DNA of 64,000 nucleotides, from positions 20,637-84,636 of the forward strand of contig NZ_QUZU01000030.1 in the NCBI RefSeq assembly GCF_004682055.1. The letters run 5' to 3'. The translations under genes and the position numbers were made by a program. This document shows, piece by piece, positions 36,832-44,195 of the stretch (position 1 is its first letter; each line of letters starts with the position of its first letter). The notes under the pieces were generated by a model. That model searched no databases. It was not told the DNA's origin and saw only the letters and a program-made list of their open reading frames with translations. The DNA is from Pseudomonas kairouanensis (GTDB lineage Bacteria; Pseudomonadota; Gammaproteobacteria; Pseudomonadales; Pseudomonadaceae).

Positions 36832-38537
36832 AGTACTTTTCCGATCTGCTTGTCGACCTCCTGATCAACCAGGACATCGAATACGTGTGCTTCAACCCTG
36901 GCGCGTCGTTTCGCGGCATTCATGATTCACTGGTGCATCACCCTGACCCTGCGGTGCCGGCGATTCTGATGTGCTGCCACGAAGAAATATCCGTGGCGAT
37001 TGCCCACGGCTATTACAAAGCCAGCGGCAAGCACATGGCGGTGCTGGTACACGCCAACATCGGCCTGCAGCATGCCAGCATGGCCATTTTCAACGCCTGG
37101 TGCGATCGGGTGCCGCTGCTGGTACTGGGCGGCAACGGCCCCCTTGACGCGGCATTGCGCCGCCCGTGGATCGACTGGATCCACACCTCCCAGGCCATCG
37201 ACAAACTGCTCAGTGGCTACACCAAGTGGACCGATATGCCGATCTCCCAGGCTGCGACGCTGGAGTCGGTCCAGCGCGCCCTGAAACTCTGCGCCGCCGA
37301 ACCCCATGCGCCCTGCTACATCGCCATCGACAGCGCAGTACAGGAAGAGCCACTGACCGACGGACTTGCCCTGCCCGCCGGCCCACTGCCCAAGGAACGC
37401 CTGCCGGCACTGGATGACCAGCAACTGACGGTATTGGTCGAGCGCTTGCTGGCCGCGCGACATCCGGTGATCGCCGTTGACTACGCCGGTTTGAATGACG
37501 AGCAGGCCGAGGGGCTGTTGCAGCTGGCGACAGACACCGGGGCCGCGATCATTTCGCGCAACGGTCGCTACAACGTGCCCAATACTCACCCACTGGTGTT
37601 CCAGGACCACGATGCGCACCTTCTGGGCGAGTGCGATTTCCTGTTGGCGCTGGAGGTCCAGGACCTTTACGGCCTGCTCGCCAACTCCGGTCAAGCACCC
37701 CACGCAGGGTTGTATATCGCCACCCTCGGCACCCACTCCCTGCTGATCAGCAGTTGGGTGGCGGACAGCCAGAAACTGGTCAACGCCGACCTGTCATTGA
37801 ATGCCAACGTGGTCGCCTCCATCGCGCGAATCCAGCACGCCGTGAGGGAGCGCACCCGCAGCGTGTCGGCCGAGGTGAGTGAGCGCCTTGAACGCATCGC
37901 CCAGCACAAGCGGGCACGCAACCAGGCGTTGCTGGCACAGGTGTCGCAGCCGGCGCAGGGCCTGACGATTGCCCAGGCACTGATCGCCATTCACGAGGCC
38001 ATCGGTCAGCGCCCCTGGGTGCTGACCAACACCGGCAGCGTGACCATTGACACCCTGGTCCGCCAACTCTGGCCCATCGACCGTAGCGAGGCCTATATCG
38101 GCATGAGTGGCGGCGCGGGGCTCGGCTATGGGCTGGGAGCAGCCATCGGTGGCGCACTGGCCCACAAGGGCACCGACCGCTTGTGCATCAACCTGCAATC
38201 GGATGGCGACCTGCTCTACACCCCGAGCGCGCTATGGACCCTGGCGGCCTACGACATTCCGCTGCTGGTGCTGGTGATCAACAACCGGCTCTACCTTAAT
38301 TCCAAGCAGCATGCCGAACGGATCGCCGACTTGCGTCAGCGTCCGCAGGACCTGTCCAATCTGGCGACCAGCTTCCTCGAACACGAGGTGGACTTCGTCG
38401 CACTGGCAAACAGTTTTGACCTCTACTCCCCCGGCAGCGCCGACACACCGGCGACGATCCAGGAAAAAATCAGCGAGTGCCTGGCCTACATGGCCGCCCA
38501 CGGCAAACCTGCCCTGCTTGAAATCAAGACACTCTAG
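36828..38537 (+). CDS. Thiamine-diphosphate-dependent enzyme, acetolactate synthase/decarboxylase type
   Basis: 569-aa ThDP enzyme with N-terminal pyrimidine-binding domain (catalytic Glu at 52/53 in CCHEEISVAIAHGYYKASGK), a central domain and a C-terminal PP domain with the SDGD...NN cofactor motif (458-487). It should form or break a C-C bond at a 2-keto acid. The ATG overlaps the previous stop (ATGA). Too divergent to assign to MenD, BFD or ALS by eye. Neighbouring MLE-type and hydrolase genes recall the MenD/MenC/MenH trio, an analogy only. Confidence 0.85.
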   Translation: MKYFSDLLVDLLINQDIEYVCFNPGASFRGIHDSLVHHPDPAVPAILMCCHEEISVAIAHGYYKASGKHMAVLVHANIGLQHASMAIFNAWCDRVPLLVLGGNGPLDAALRRPWIDWIHTSQAIDKLLSGYTKWTDMPISQAATLESVQRALKLCAAEPHAPCYIAIDSAVQEEPLTDGLALPAGPLPKERLPALDDQQLTVLVERLLAARHPVIAVDYAGLNDEQAEGLLQLATDTGAAIISRNGRYNVPNTHPLVFQDHDAHLLGECDFLLALEVQDLYGLLANSGQAPHAGLYIATLGTHSLLISSWVADSQKLVNADLSLNANVVASIARIQHAVRERTRSVSAEVSERLERIAQHKRARNQALLAQVSQPAQGLTIAQALIAIHEAIGQRPWVLTNTGSVTIDTLVRQLWPIDRSEAYIGMSGGAGLGYGLGAAIGGALAHKGTDRLCINLQSDGDLLYTPSALWTLAAYDIPLLVLVINNRLYLNSKQHAERIADLRQRPQDLSNLATSFLEHEVDFVALANSFDLYSPGSADTPATIQEKISECLAYMAAHGKPALLEIKTL

Positions 38538-38546
38538 GAGCTTCCC

Positions 38547-39407
38547 ATGTCGATTATTTTCGAGTGTGAACGGGACGGCCAGCGCTATGTCAGCGGTGCG
38601 CCCGATGCTGGACGCTACACCCTCTTTGCGGTCCCGAGCCTGTATGAGGTGCTTCAGGCAACAGCAGGCGAGAACCCGCTGGATTACCTGCGCCAGCAGG
38701 CCCTGGCGCCGATCACCGCCACAGACCTGTCGGGCTTTGAGTTGCTGCCTTGCCTGCTGCCCCCCGACCCACGCAAAGGCATGGTGTGCGGTTTCGGCCT
38801 GACCCATCAGAGCAAGGTGGCCACGCCACCGGAAAAGGATGAGCGCCCGGCCTTTTTCATCAAGGGGTTTGCCGACAGCCTCAAGCGCAGCGGCGACATC
38901 CTGCGCATGAGCCGAGGCGCACTCTCGGCGTGCGAGGAAGCGGAAGTGGTGGCGCTGTTTCTGGTGGCGGAAAACGGCACGGCCAATTACGTCGGCTACA
39001 CCTTCGGCAACGACCTCACCGACATTGCCCTGGCCAAGTCCAAGCGCAACTACCTGGCGTACGCAAAACTTCAGCAAAGCGCGATTTCCCACCTGCTTTA
39101 CTGGCGGCCGTTGCCCGAGCTGATTCAAGGCCGAACGTCTATCTATCGAGAAGGCGACCTGCACTGGGAACAAGGCTTTCGCACCGGCCTGTCGTGCCTG
39201 TGCTACGACGCCAACGACCTGTTCGATACCCTGTGGGAGCACCCCTCCCTGCGCCTGCCCGGCACCCTGATCTATGTGTACCTGGGCGCTGATCGCAACA
39301 GCGCCGACTACGGCATCCACCTCAGCCATGGCGATACAGTGGTCTGCGATTTTGACAGCGGCCCCCGGCTGAGCAACCTGATCGAGTGGGAGCACGCCCA
39401 TGTATAA
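38547..39407 (+). CDS. Fumarylacetoacetate hydrolase-fold protein (AraD1/FAHD-like)
   Basis: 286-aa FAH-superfamily protein. The metal-binding acidic set is in EEAEVVALFLV, and the family motif GYTFGNDLTDIALAKSKRNY follows. Members hydrolyse, decarboxylate or dehydrate beta-diketo or 2-keto-3-deoxy acids. Starts behind AGGAG, 9 bp after the ThDP gene. Confidence 0.8.
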   Translation: MSIIFECERDGQRYVSGAPDAGRYTLFAVPSLYEVLQATAGENPLDYLRQQALAPITATDLSGFELLPCLLPPDPRKGMVCGFGLTHQSKVATPPEKDERPAFFIKGFADSLKRSGDILRMSRGALSACEEAEVVALFLVAENGTANYVGYTFGNDLTDIALAKSKRNYLAYAKLQQSAISHLLYWRPLPELIQGRTSIYREGDLHWEQGFRTGLSCLCYDANDLFDTLWEHPSLRLPGTLIYVYLGADRNSADYGIHLSHGDTVVCDFDSGPRLSNLIEWEHAHV

Positions 39408-39720
39408 GCGCATCGTTTTGCTCAAGACCCATGACAAAGCCGCCCTGTCCACGCTGCTTGAAGAACTGCACGGCTTCCCTGGGCAGATACCCGGCCTGGT
39501 TTCGGTGCAGGTCATCGCCGACGCTGGCGACCGCTCGCTGGGGTTTGACCTGGGCTTCATCCTCACCTTCACCGATGAATCAGTCCTGCCAGGCTGGCGC
39601 GCCCACCCCTTGCATGTGGGGTTCCGCCCGCGGTTGCGCGCACTGTCCCAGATACTGATCTTCGATTACCCCCAAACCGCCCCCTTGCCACAAGAGGAAG
39701 ACCGCCATGTTCTCGTTTGA
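39400..39720 (+). CDS. Dabb-family (stress-responsive A/B barrel) small protein
   Basis: 106-aa ferredoxin-like barrel protein (MYKRIVLLKTHDKAA ... AHPLHVGFRPRL). Dimeric Dabb/EthD-like proteins act as cyclases (for example olivetolic acid cyclase), monooxygenases or lyases on polyketide-like or aromatic substrates. It overlaps the FAH-like gene by 8 bp and the SDR gene by 14 bp. The C-terminal part is weaker in family match. Confidence 0.72.
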   Translation: MYKRIVLLKTHDKAALSTLLEELHGFPGQIPGLVSVQVIADAGDRSLGFDLGFILTFTDESVLPGWRAHPLHVGFRPRLRALSQILIFDYPQTAPLPQEEDRHVLV

Positions 39721-40417
39721 GCGCAACACCCAGGTGCTGGTCATCGGCGGCTCGGCCGGCATCGGCTTTGCGATTGCTGAGCTGTTTCATCGACAGGGCG
39801 CCAGCGTCACGCTGGCCGGACGCAGTGCCGAACGCTTGCGCCAAGCGGCGCACGACATCGGCGCTGACGTGAACACCGCTCAACTGGACGTGACCCGCCC
39901 GGTCGAACTCGAACAGTTTTTTGCACAGCCCACGCACTGGCACCACATCGTGGTCAGCGCCGCCTCCTTGACGTTCGGCCCCCTGCGCACGGTGGCCCTG
40001 GAAGATGCACAACGGATATTCGACAGCAAGTTCTGGGCGGCCTACCACATCGCCCGGCTTGCGCGCTTCGCCGAAGGCGGCTCGCTGACCCTGATCTCCG
40101 GGCGCTTCGCCCAGCGCGCCGGGCCACACACCGCACTGATCAGCGCGGTCAACGCGTGCGTGGAAGGGTTCGCACGCGGGCTGGCCAGCGAGCTGTCGCC
40201 CGTACGAGTCAACGTGCTGTCCCCCGGTTTTGTCGACACCGGCCTGCACCCGCAAGCACTGGTCGAGAAAATGAACCAACGCAGCCAAGCGCTGCCGGTC
40301 AAGCGCGTCGCACGCCCCGCCGACATCGCCTCCGCCGCCCTCTTGCTGGCGACGAATGCGATGATCAGCGGGACAGTACTGGCCGTGGATGGCGGCGATA
40401 CCGTGACCTTCACTTAA
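39707..40417 (+). CDS. Short-chain dehydrogenase/reductase, atypical active site
   Basis: 236-aa SDR with a normal cofactor motif (GGSAGIG, 14-20) and the structural ARVNVLSPG-like segment (VRVNVLSPGF). The catalytic Ser is present (Ser131), but where YxxxK is expected the sequence reads ISAVN (145-149), so both Tyr and Lys are missing. It may be a divergent SDR with another mechanism or a non-catalytic binding protein. Last gene of the right arm. Confidence 0.85.
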   Translation: MFSFERNTQVLVIGGSAGIGFAIAELFHRQGASVTLAGRSAERLRQAAHDIGADVNTAQLDVTRPVELEQFFAQPTHWHHIVVSAASLTFGPLRTVALEDAQRIFDSKFWAAYHIARLARFAEGGSLTLISGRFAQRAGPHTALISAVNACVEGFARGLASELSPVRVNVLSPGFVDTGLHPQALVEKMNQRSQALPVKRVARPADIASAALLLATNAMISGTVLAVDGGDTVTFT

Positions 40418-40455
40418 ATAGCTGCCAACCCCGAGGCAAGGTGCCGTGCCCGCAC

Positions 40456-40477
40456 TGATATAGACTGTTCTACATCA
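40456..40477. promoter_or_regulatory. Palindromic TetR operator candidate
   Basis: TGATATAGA-N4-TCTACATCA is an inverted repeat with 8 of 9 pairs matching. It sits 52 bp upstream of the preferred tetR start and immediately before the alternative ATG at 40481. It resembles the sequence upstream of the left arm. Confidence 0.6.
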
Positions 40478-40528
40478 CCAATGCTACGGTCCTTGCCTCT
40501 ACCTGGTTTACTGACTTGGAGCCCTGAG

Positions 40529-41101
40529 TTGTCTGTATCGAAGAAACAACATGTCGTGGACACTGCTACTGCACTGTTCTCCCAGTACGGCTTCCACCCC
40601 GTGGGTGTTGATTGGATCATCGAAGCTTCAGGGATCGCCAGGATGACGATGTACCGCAATTTCAACGGCAAAGAGGACTTGGTGAAAACCGTATTGACCC
40701 AGCGCTCCGATCATCTGATCGAGCAGTTGAAAATACGCACCGAGGAAAAGCCCAGCCTGGATGAAAAGATCATGGCGATCTTCGATTGGCGCGGGCAATG
40801 GTTCTGCTCCACCAGCTTCGCCGGCTGCCTGTTTGGCCGGGCGGTAGCCGAGTTCCCGGACCAGTCGGATATCCGTGAGATCGCCCTTGATTACAAGCGC
40901 AAGATGCAAGCGCTCATAGAAGACGTGATCGCTCGCCACCACACCCCCGAAACCGCAGCGACGCTTGCTATCTACATCATGATGTTGCTGGACGGCGCTA
41001 CGGTAAATGCGCAGGCCTTTGGCGAGGGGTCTTACGCCAGTGACGCGTGCGATGCTGCGCTGATGTTGCTGCGGTTCAATGTGGGCAAGCAGATTCGGTG
41101 A
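40529..41101 (+). CDS. TetR/AcrR-family transcriptional regulator
   Basis: 190-aa repressor. Helix-turn-helix at about 12-58 (ALFSQYGFHPVGVDWIIEASG ... MTMYRNFNGKEDLV), ligand-binding helices after. A TTG at 40529 is preferred because GGAG lies 7 bp before it; the ATG at 40481 has no ribosome site and would start right behind the operator. Located at the end of the right arm with its own operator, so it is probably the cluster's pathway-specific regulator. Confidence 0.88.
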   Translation: MSVSKKQHVVDTATALFSQYGFHPVGVDWIIEASGIARMTMYRNFNGKEDLVKTVLTQRSDHLIEQLKIRTEEKPSLDEKIMAIFDWRGQWFCSTSFAGCLFGRAVAEFPDQSDIREIALDYKRKMQALIEDVIARHHTPETAATLAIYIMMLLDGATVNAQAFGEGSYASDACDAALMLLRFNVGKQIR

Positions 41102-41219
41102 GAGGCGCGAGTGGCGTCTTTAGCCAGGAATATAGCAGTTTGTGCATGCCTGGGCGGTCACCCCGATTTGGCAGCCACGACAACGTGACCTAGCCGGGCG
41201 TAGACCATTGACCGCATAC
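41102..41219. other. Intergenic, nothing recognised
   Basis: No coding frame of note between the tetR stop and the next terminator. Confidence 0.4.
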
Positions 41220-41247
41220 AAAAAGCCCCGCTAGTGCGGGGCTTTTT
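41220..41247. terminator. Rho-independent terminator
   Basis: AAAAAGCCCCGC-TAGT-GCGGGGCTTTTT: perfect 7-bp GC stem flanked by A and T runs. Its architecture (terminator then tRNA-like end) resembles the one next to tRNA-Ser. Confidence 0.9.
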
Positions 41248-41250
41248 GTA

Positions 41251-41286
41251 TAAATCCTGGCGGGAAATCAGAGATTTCGAACACGC
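41251..41286 (-). repeat. Degenerate tRNA-Ser 3'-end remnant (old att site)
   Basis: The stretch AAATCCTGGCGGGAAATCAG and the following GATTTCGAAC match the tRNA-Ser(UGA) 3' end at 52551-52580 with only a few substitutions, and again follow a GC-rich terminator. Best read as a decayed attachment site from an earlier integration. Confidence 0.6.
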
Positions 41287-41301
41287 CCTAACATGAAATC
41301 A

Positions 41302-41790
41302 TTATCGGGCTTGGCGAAGCACAAGCTCCGACAGACGAGTCTTCACCCGGAAGCAGAACTCACGAATCTGAAATTGATAAGCGGGCATCACCATGTAGTT
41401 CAAATCCGGACCCAATGAGTCTTTAACTTCCATGTACTTGGCAGTCTTGGCAGCAATGGCCTGGTATTGCGCCTCGTATTTAGCGTAAGACGCCTTGTTG
41501 TAAATCTTCAAAACATCCAGCTCTTTACGGCATTGCTCAGCGCGATTCTGGTTCAAGTCTGTGTCTGACTCGGACTGAGCGGCCTCTGGAGCGGCATGGG
41601 CCGGGGCGCTGGCAGCAGGTGCAGCCTCATAGCGCACAGTCCAATTTTCGGGTTTCGACGGTGCGACCTCAGGAGGAGCTTCCTGGACGACGGCAGGAGG
41701 TGGAGCCACGTTAGGTTTTTCTGGCGTTTTCGTCGCGCATCCCGAAAGGGCAAGTCCAACCACTACAACGATGCCACACATTTTATCCAT
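41302..41790 (-). CDS. Putative lipoprotein, 162 aa
   Basis: Starts MDKMCGIVVVVGLALSGC, a clear lipoprotein signal with lipidation at Cys18. It continues with a Pro/Ala-rich linker (about 25-70) and a helical C-terminal domain containing KYEAQYQAIAAKTAKY. No family recognised. It lies between two tRNA-Ser att copies and so may belong to an older inserted segment. Confidence 0.7.
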   Translation of the reverse strand: MDKMCGIVVVVGLALSGCATKTPEKPNVAPPPAVVQEAPPEVAPSKPENWTVRYEAAPAASAPAHAAPEAAQSESDTDLNQNRAEQCRKELDVLKIYNKASYAKYEAQYQAIAAKTAKYMEVKDSLGPDLNYMVMPAYQFQIREFCFRVKTRLSELVLRQAR

Positions 41791-42045
41791 CGGTTCCACC
41801 AAGAAGTAATTACGGTTGGCTGAGTCGTTAGGTTCTGGGTAAAAGTCAAAACTCATTCGATGATCGAGTGAACATTTTCTACCAGCCTCAAGGAGCTCAA
41901 CCTCTCTTCCTTGAGTGCGCAGACGGACGATAATAGTAAAAAAACAAAAAGATGACGAGTAAAAGCTCGTTAGTGCGGCCACCAACCCCTCTGAAAAACG
42001 AAGTTTCGGTTGCCCTGCAAAAAACCGAACTTCGTTTCTCGAACC
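41791..42045. other. Intergenic with a stem-loop
   Basis: No gene is seen. Inverted repeat AACGAAGTTTCGGTT (41997-42011) with AACCGAACTTCGTT (42023-42036), one base bulged, ends just left of the attL repeat. Confidence 0.45.
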
Positions 42046-42155
42046 CCAGAAACACAAAAGCCCCGCAATCGCGGGGCTTTCGTTTGAATCTTGGCGGGAA
42101 ACCAGGGATTCGAACCCTGAGAACGCTATTAACGTTCGCCGGTTTTCAAGACTGG
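42046..42155. repeat. attL: direct repeat of tRNA-Ser 3' end and terminator
   Basis: Matches 52508-52617 at 108 of 110 positions (differences at 42120 and 42153). It covers the terminator and the 3' part of tRNA-Ser up to the anticodon arm. The 5' part of the tRNA is missing, so this copy is not functional. Confidence 0.92.
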
Positions 42156-42163
42156 CGATTTAG

Positions 42164-42537
42164 TAATACAAAACAATGACTTAGACAAACATCATTTCCA
42201 CACCAAAGCATTTCTGACCGGTCTGAAAGCCGCGTAGATCAAGGGGTGCATATTGAGTTGCGGAAATGATTTTACCCTCCCCCGGCGTCCTGCCGACGAA
42301 CATCCCTCCCAAATCTGAGACACCCCATCGACCTGGTCGCCGGTCAGCGCGACCACCTGTTCATGGAGAATCATCGGTTGCTCGGCGAACTGTCGGCATT
42401 CGTGGCAACGGATGACCGCCAAACAAGAGCGGACGCACCGTAACAGGCAGGCACCCGCAGTTACCTGGCGTGGTATCCTCGCGCCAATTATTTCAAAAAG
42501 CGTACATTTACGACACATTTCGAGAGGCAAAGGAACC
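42164..42537. other. Left end of the prophage, no confident gene
   Basis: GC-rich stretch then AT-rich promoter region before the acyltransferase. A minus-strand frame (42192-42602) has a CHEC motif and a plausible protein-like middle section but no good start and overlaps the acyltransferase start. At best a decayed phage gene. Confidence 0.4.
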
Positions 42538-43704
42538 GTGCCCAAACCAATCAGGCTGGCTGGAAAAACATTTGAAGCGAGCAGCACAGGTTCTACCAGC
42601 ACCGCAGAGAGACTGGAGTCTCTTACGTTTCTGCGCTTTATAGCAGCAGTTGTTGTTGTTATTTTCCACTACGGGTCCGGAACATCTATATACGCAAGTT
42701 TGCCAACAATATTGAATTGCGGCCCGATCATGGTCACTTTCTTTTTTGTTCTTTCTGGGTTCGTTCTGGCGATATCAAATACAAAGAAAAACATTTCCAT
42801 ATCGCAGTTTTACGTAAACAGAATAGCCCGAATTTTGCCGATATACCTAATAGCCTTGATAGCTTATGTGATAATATCAGGGAATTCATTTAACGGCAGA
42901 TTCCTTATATCTGCCTCCCTTATTCAATCATGGCTCCCTAAGTACGCAACATCTTTAAATTACCCAGGCTGGTCAGTTTCGGTAGAAATATTCTTCTATG
43001 CAATTTGCCCACTGCTGATTCTAATGGCTGATTCAAAGAAAAATATAAGCCTAAAGGCCTGGTTTGCATCGGCAGTGTTTTTTTGGTTTGTAAGCCAAGT
43101 CATCCTTAGCCATTTCAGCCGCACAAATAGTGGGCCAGGAACAGCCACTCACTCCCTCATTAACTACTTCCCTCCCGCGCACCTGTGCAGCTTTGTACTA
43201 GGATTTACCGCAGGACTATTCTTCAAGTCAGGATTTTTGCGAAAGGTAATTGGCGAAAAAACCTCTTTGGTTATCAGTGTTTTACTATTTGCTGCTATTG
43301 GCAAAGTAATAGACTACGGCCCCGTAATAGATAATACAACAGGCGTACATGCAGCATATGCAAGCAGCTTCACTGCAATCCTTTTCACGCCTGCGATATA
43401 CTTTTGCGCAATTGCAAACAATTTGTTAAAAAAGGCAGCCCTCATGCCAGCACTTGTAGTGCTTGGGGAGTCGAGCTACTCGCTTTACATACTGCAAGAG
43501 CCAGCTCACCTTGCCTTTCAGATGATCCCTGCCCAGTTAACATTCGAATCTGCCACGATTAATTTTTCAGTTTTCGTAATACTTCTAATCGCATTATCTA
43601 TAGCCTCATACTTTCTAATCGAGAAACCGTGCTCAAAAGCAATAAAAGAGTTTTACGCCAAGCGCATAAAGCCCTCATCTGTCCACAGTAAAGCTGTGGC
43701 TTAA
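42538..43704 (+). CDS. Acyltransferase-3 family membrane protein (O-antigen/LPS acetylase-like)
   Basis: 388-aa integral membrane protein with about ten helices. The family motif RFIAAVVVVIFHY carries the catalytic His, and the FFVLSGFVLA and LNYPGWSVSVEIFFY segments are typical. GTG at 42538 is chosen because AAGGA lies directly before it. It is strikingly AT-rich compared with all neighbours, with A/T third positions, which implies recent foreign origin. In prophages such genes often modify surface polysaccharide and block superinfection (inference). Confidence 0.85.
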   Translation: MPKPIRLAGKTFEASSTGSTSTAERLESLTFLRFIAAVVVVIFHYGSGTSIYASLPTILNCGPIMVTFFFVLSGFVLAISNTKKNISISQFYVNRIARILPIYLIALIAYVIISGNSFNGRFLISASLIQSWLPKYATSLNYPGWSVSVEIFFYAICPLLILMADSKKNISLKAWFASAVFFWFVSQVILSHFSRTNSGPGTATHSLINYFPPAHLCSFVLGFTAGLFFKSGFLRKVIGEKTSLVISVLLFAAIGKVIDYGPVIDNTTGVHAAYASSFTAILFTPAIYFCAIANNLLKKAALMPALVVLGESSYSLYILQEPAHLAFQMIPAQLTFESATINFSVFVILLIALSIASYFLIEKPCSKAIKEFYAKRIKPSSVHSKAVA

Positions 43705-43715
43705 AGTCATATCAG

Positions 43716-44195
43716 TCATTGACGTATGGAATCAAAGCTACGCTCACAGGCCAGCCCAGCTATTCGTGCCCGGTCATACGCAGCCGCCAGCTCTCCCGCT
43801 CTTTTGTCAGCCCGCTGGAGCAGGTCGGAGAGCACCATTGCGGCGCGGGTGGCTGACGCGCCTCGCTGGGTAGCTCCGGAATCGCCGGGGCAGGTACTGG
43901 CGGCAAACTTGTCGGCTTCGACGTGCAGGCGGTCGCCAGCAGCATCAGCAGTGCCAGCATCCACAGCCGCAGCTTTGTTCTGTTCTCGCGCATCGCTTGC
44001 TTCCTTATTCACGGACGCCTGACGGCGCTGTTCTTCTTCGCGGGCAGCGTTGCCAGCCTCGGTTATCGCGAGCGCCTGGTCTCGTTCGATATCGGCCAGC
44101 TGCTTACCGTAGCGCCAGTCCTGAACCTGCCAGGTGCCACCGACGGCGATGGCCATCGCCAACAGGATCGAGACCAGGATCTGCCAGGGCGTCAC
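43716..44195 (-). CDS. Phage lysis protein Rz-like (i-spanin, DUF2514)
   Basis: 159-aa inner-membrane spanin subunit: one N-terminal helix (about 5-22), a long charged helical periplasmic part (EEEQRRQASVNKEASDAREQ) and a Cys-containing C terminus. It overlaps the endolysin gene by ATGA and contains the Rz1 gene in another frame. Confidence 0.88.
   Translation of the reverse strand: MTPWQILVSILLAMAIAVGGTWQVQDWRYGKQLADIERDQALAITEAGNAAREEEQRRQASVNKEASDAREQNKAAAVDAGTADAAGDRLHVEADKFAASTCPGDSGATQRGASATRAAMVLSDLLQRADKRAGELAAAYDRARIAGLACERSFDSIRQ
43760..43993 (-). CDS. Rz1-like outer-membrane spanin lipoprotein, nested in Rz
   Basis: 77-aa lipoprotein wholly inside the Rz gene in a different frame. 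The lipobox is LLATAC (Cys23) and a proline-rich mature part (PPVPAPAIPELP) follows, both hallmarks of Rz1. It starts behind AAGGAAG. Rz and Rz1 span the periplasm and fuse the membranes at the end of lysis. Confidence 0.85.
   Translation of the reverse strand: MRENRTKLRLWMLALLMLLATACTSKPTSLPPVPAPAIPELPSEARQPPAPQWCSPTCSSGLTKERESWRLRMTGHE

Noticed and set aside
40481..40528. ATG start for the TetR protein 16 codons upstream
   Set aside because: No ribosome site, and it would begin 4 bp after the operator; the TTG at 40529 has GGAG at optimal spacing.
42192..42602. 136-aa minus-strand frame with a CHEC motif at the prophage left end
   Set aside because: No credible start, overlaps the GTG start of the acyltransferase, no family recognised; kept only as possible remnant.
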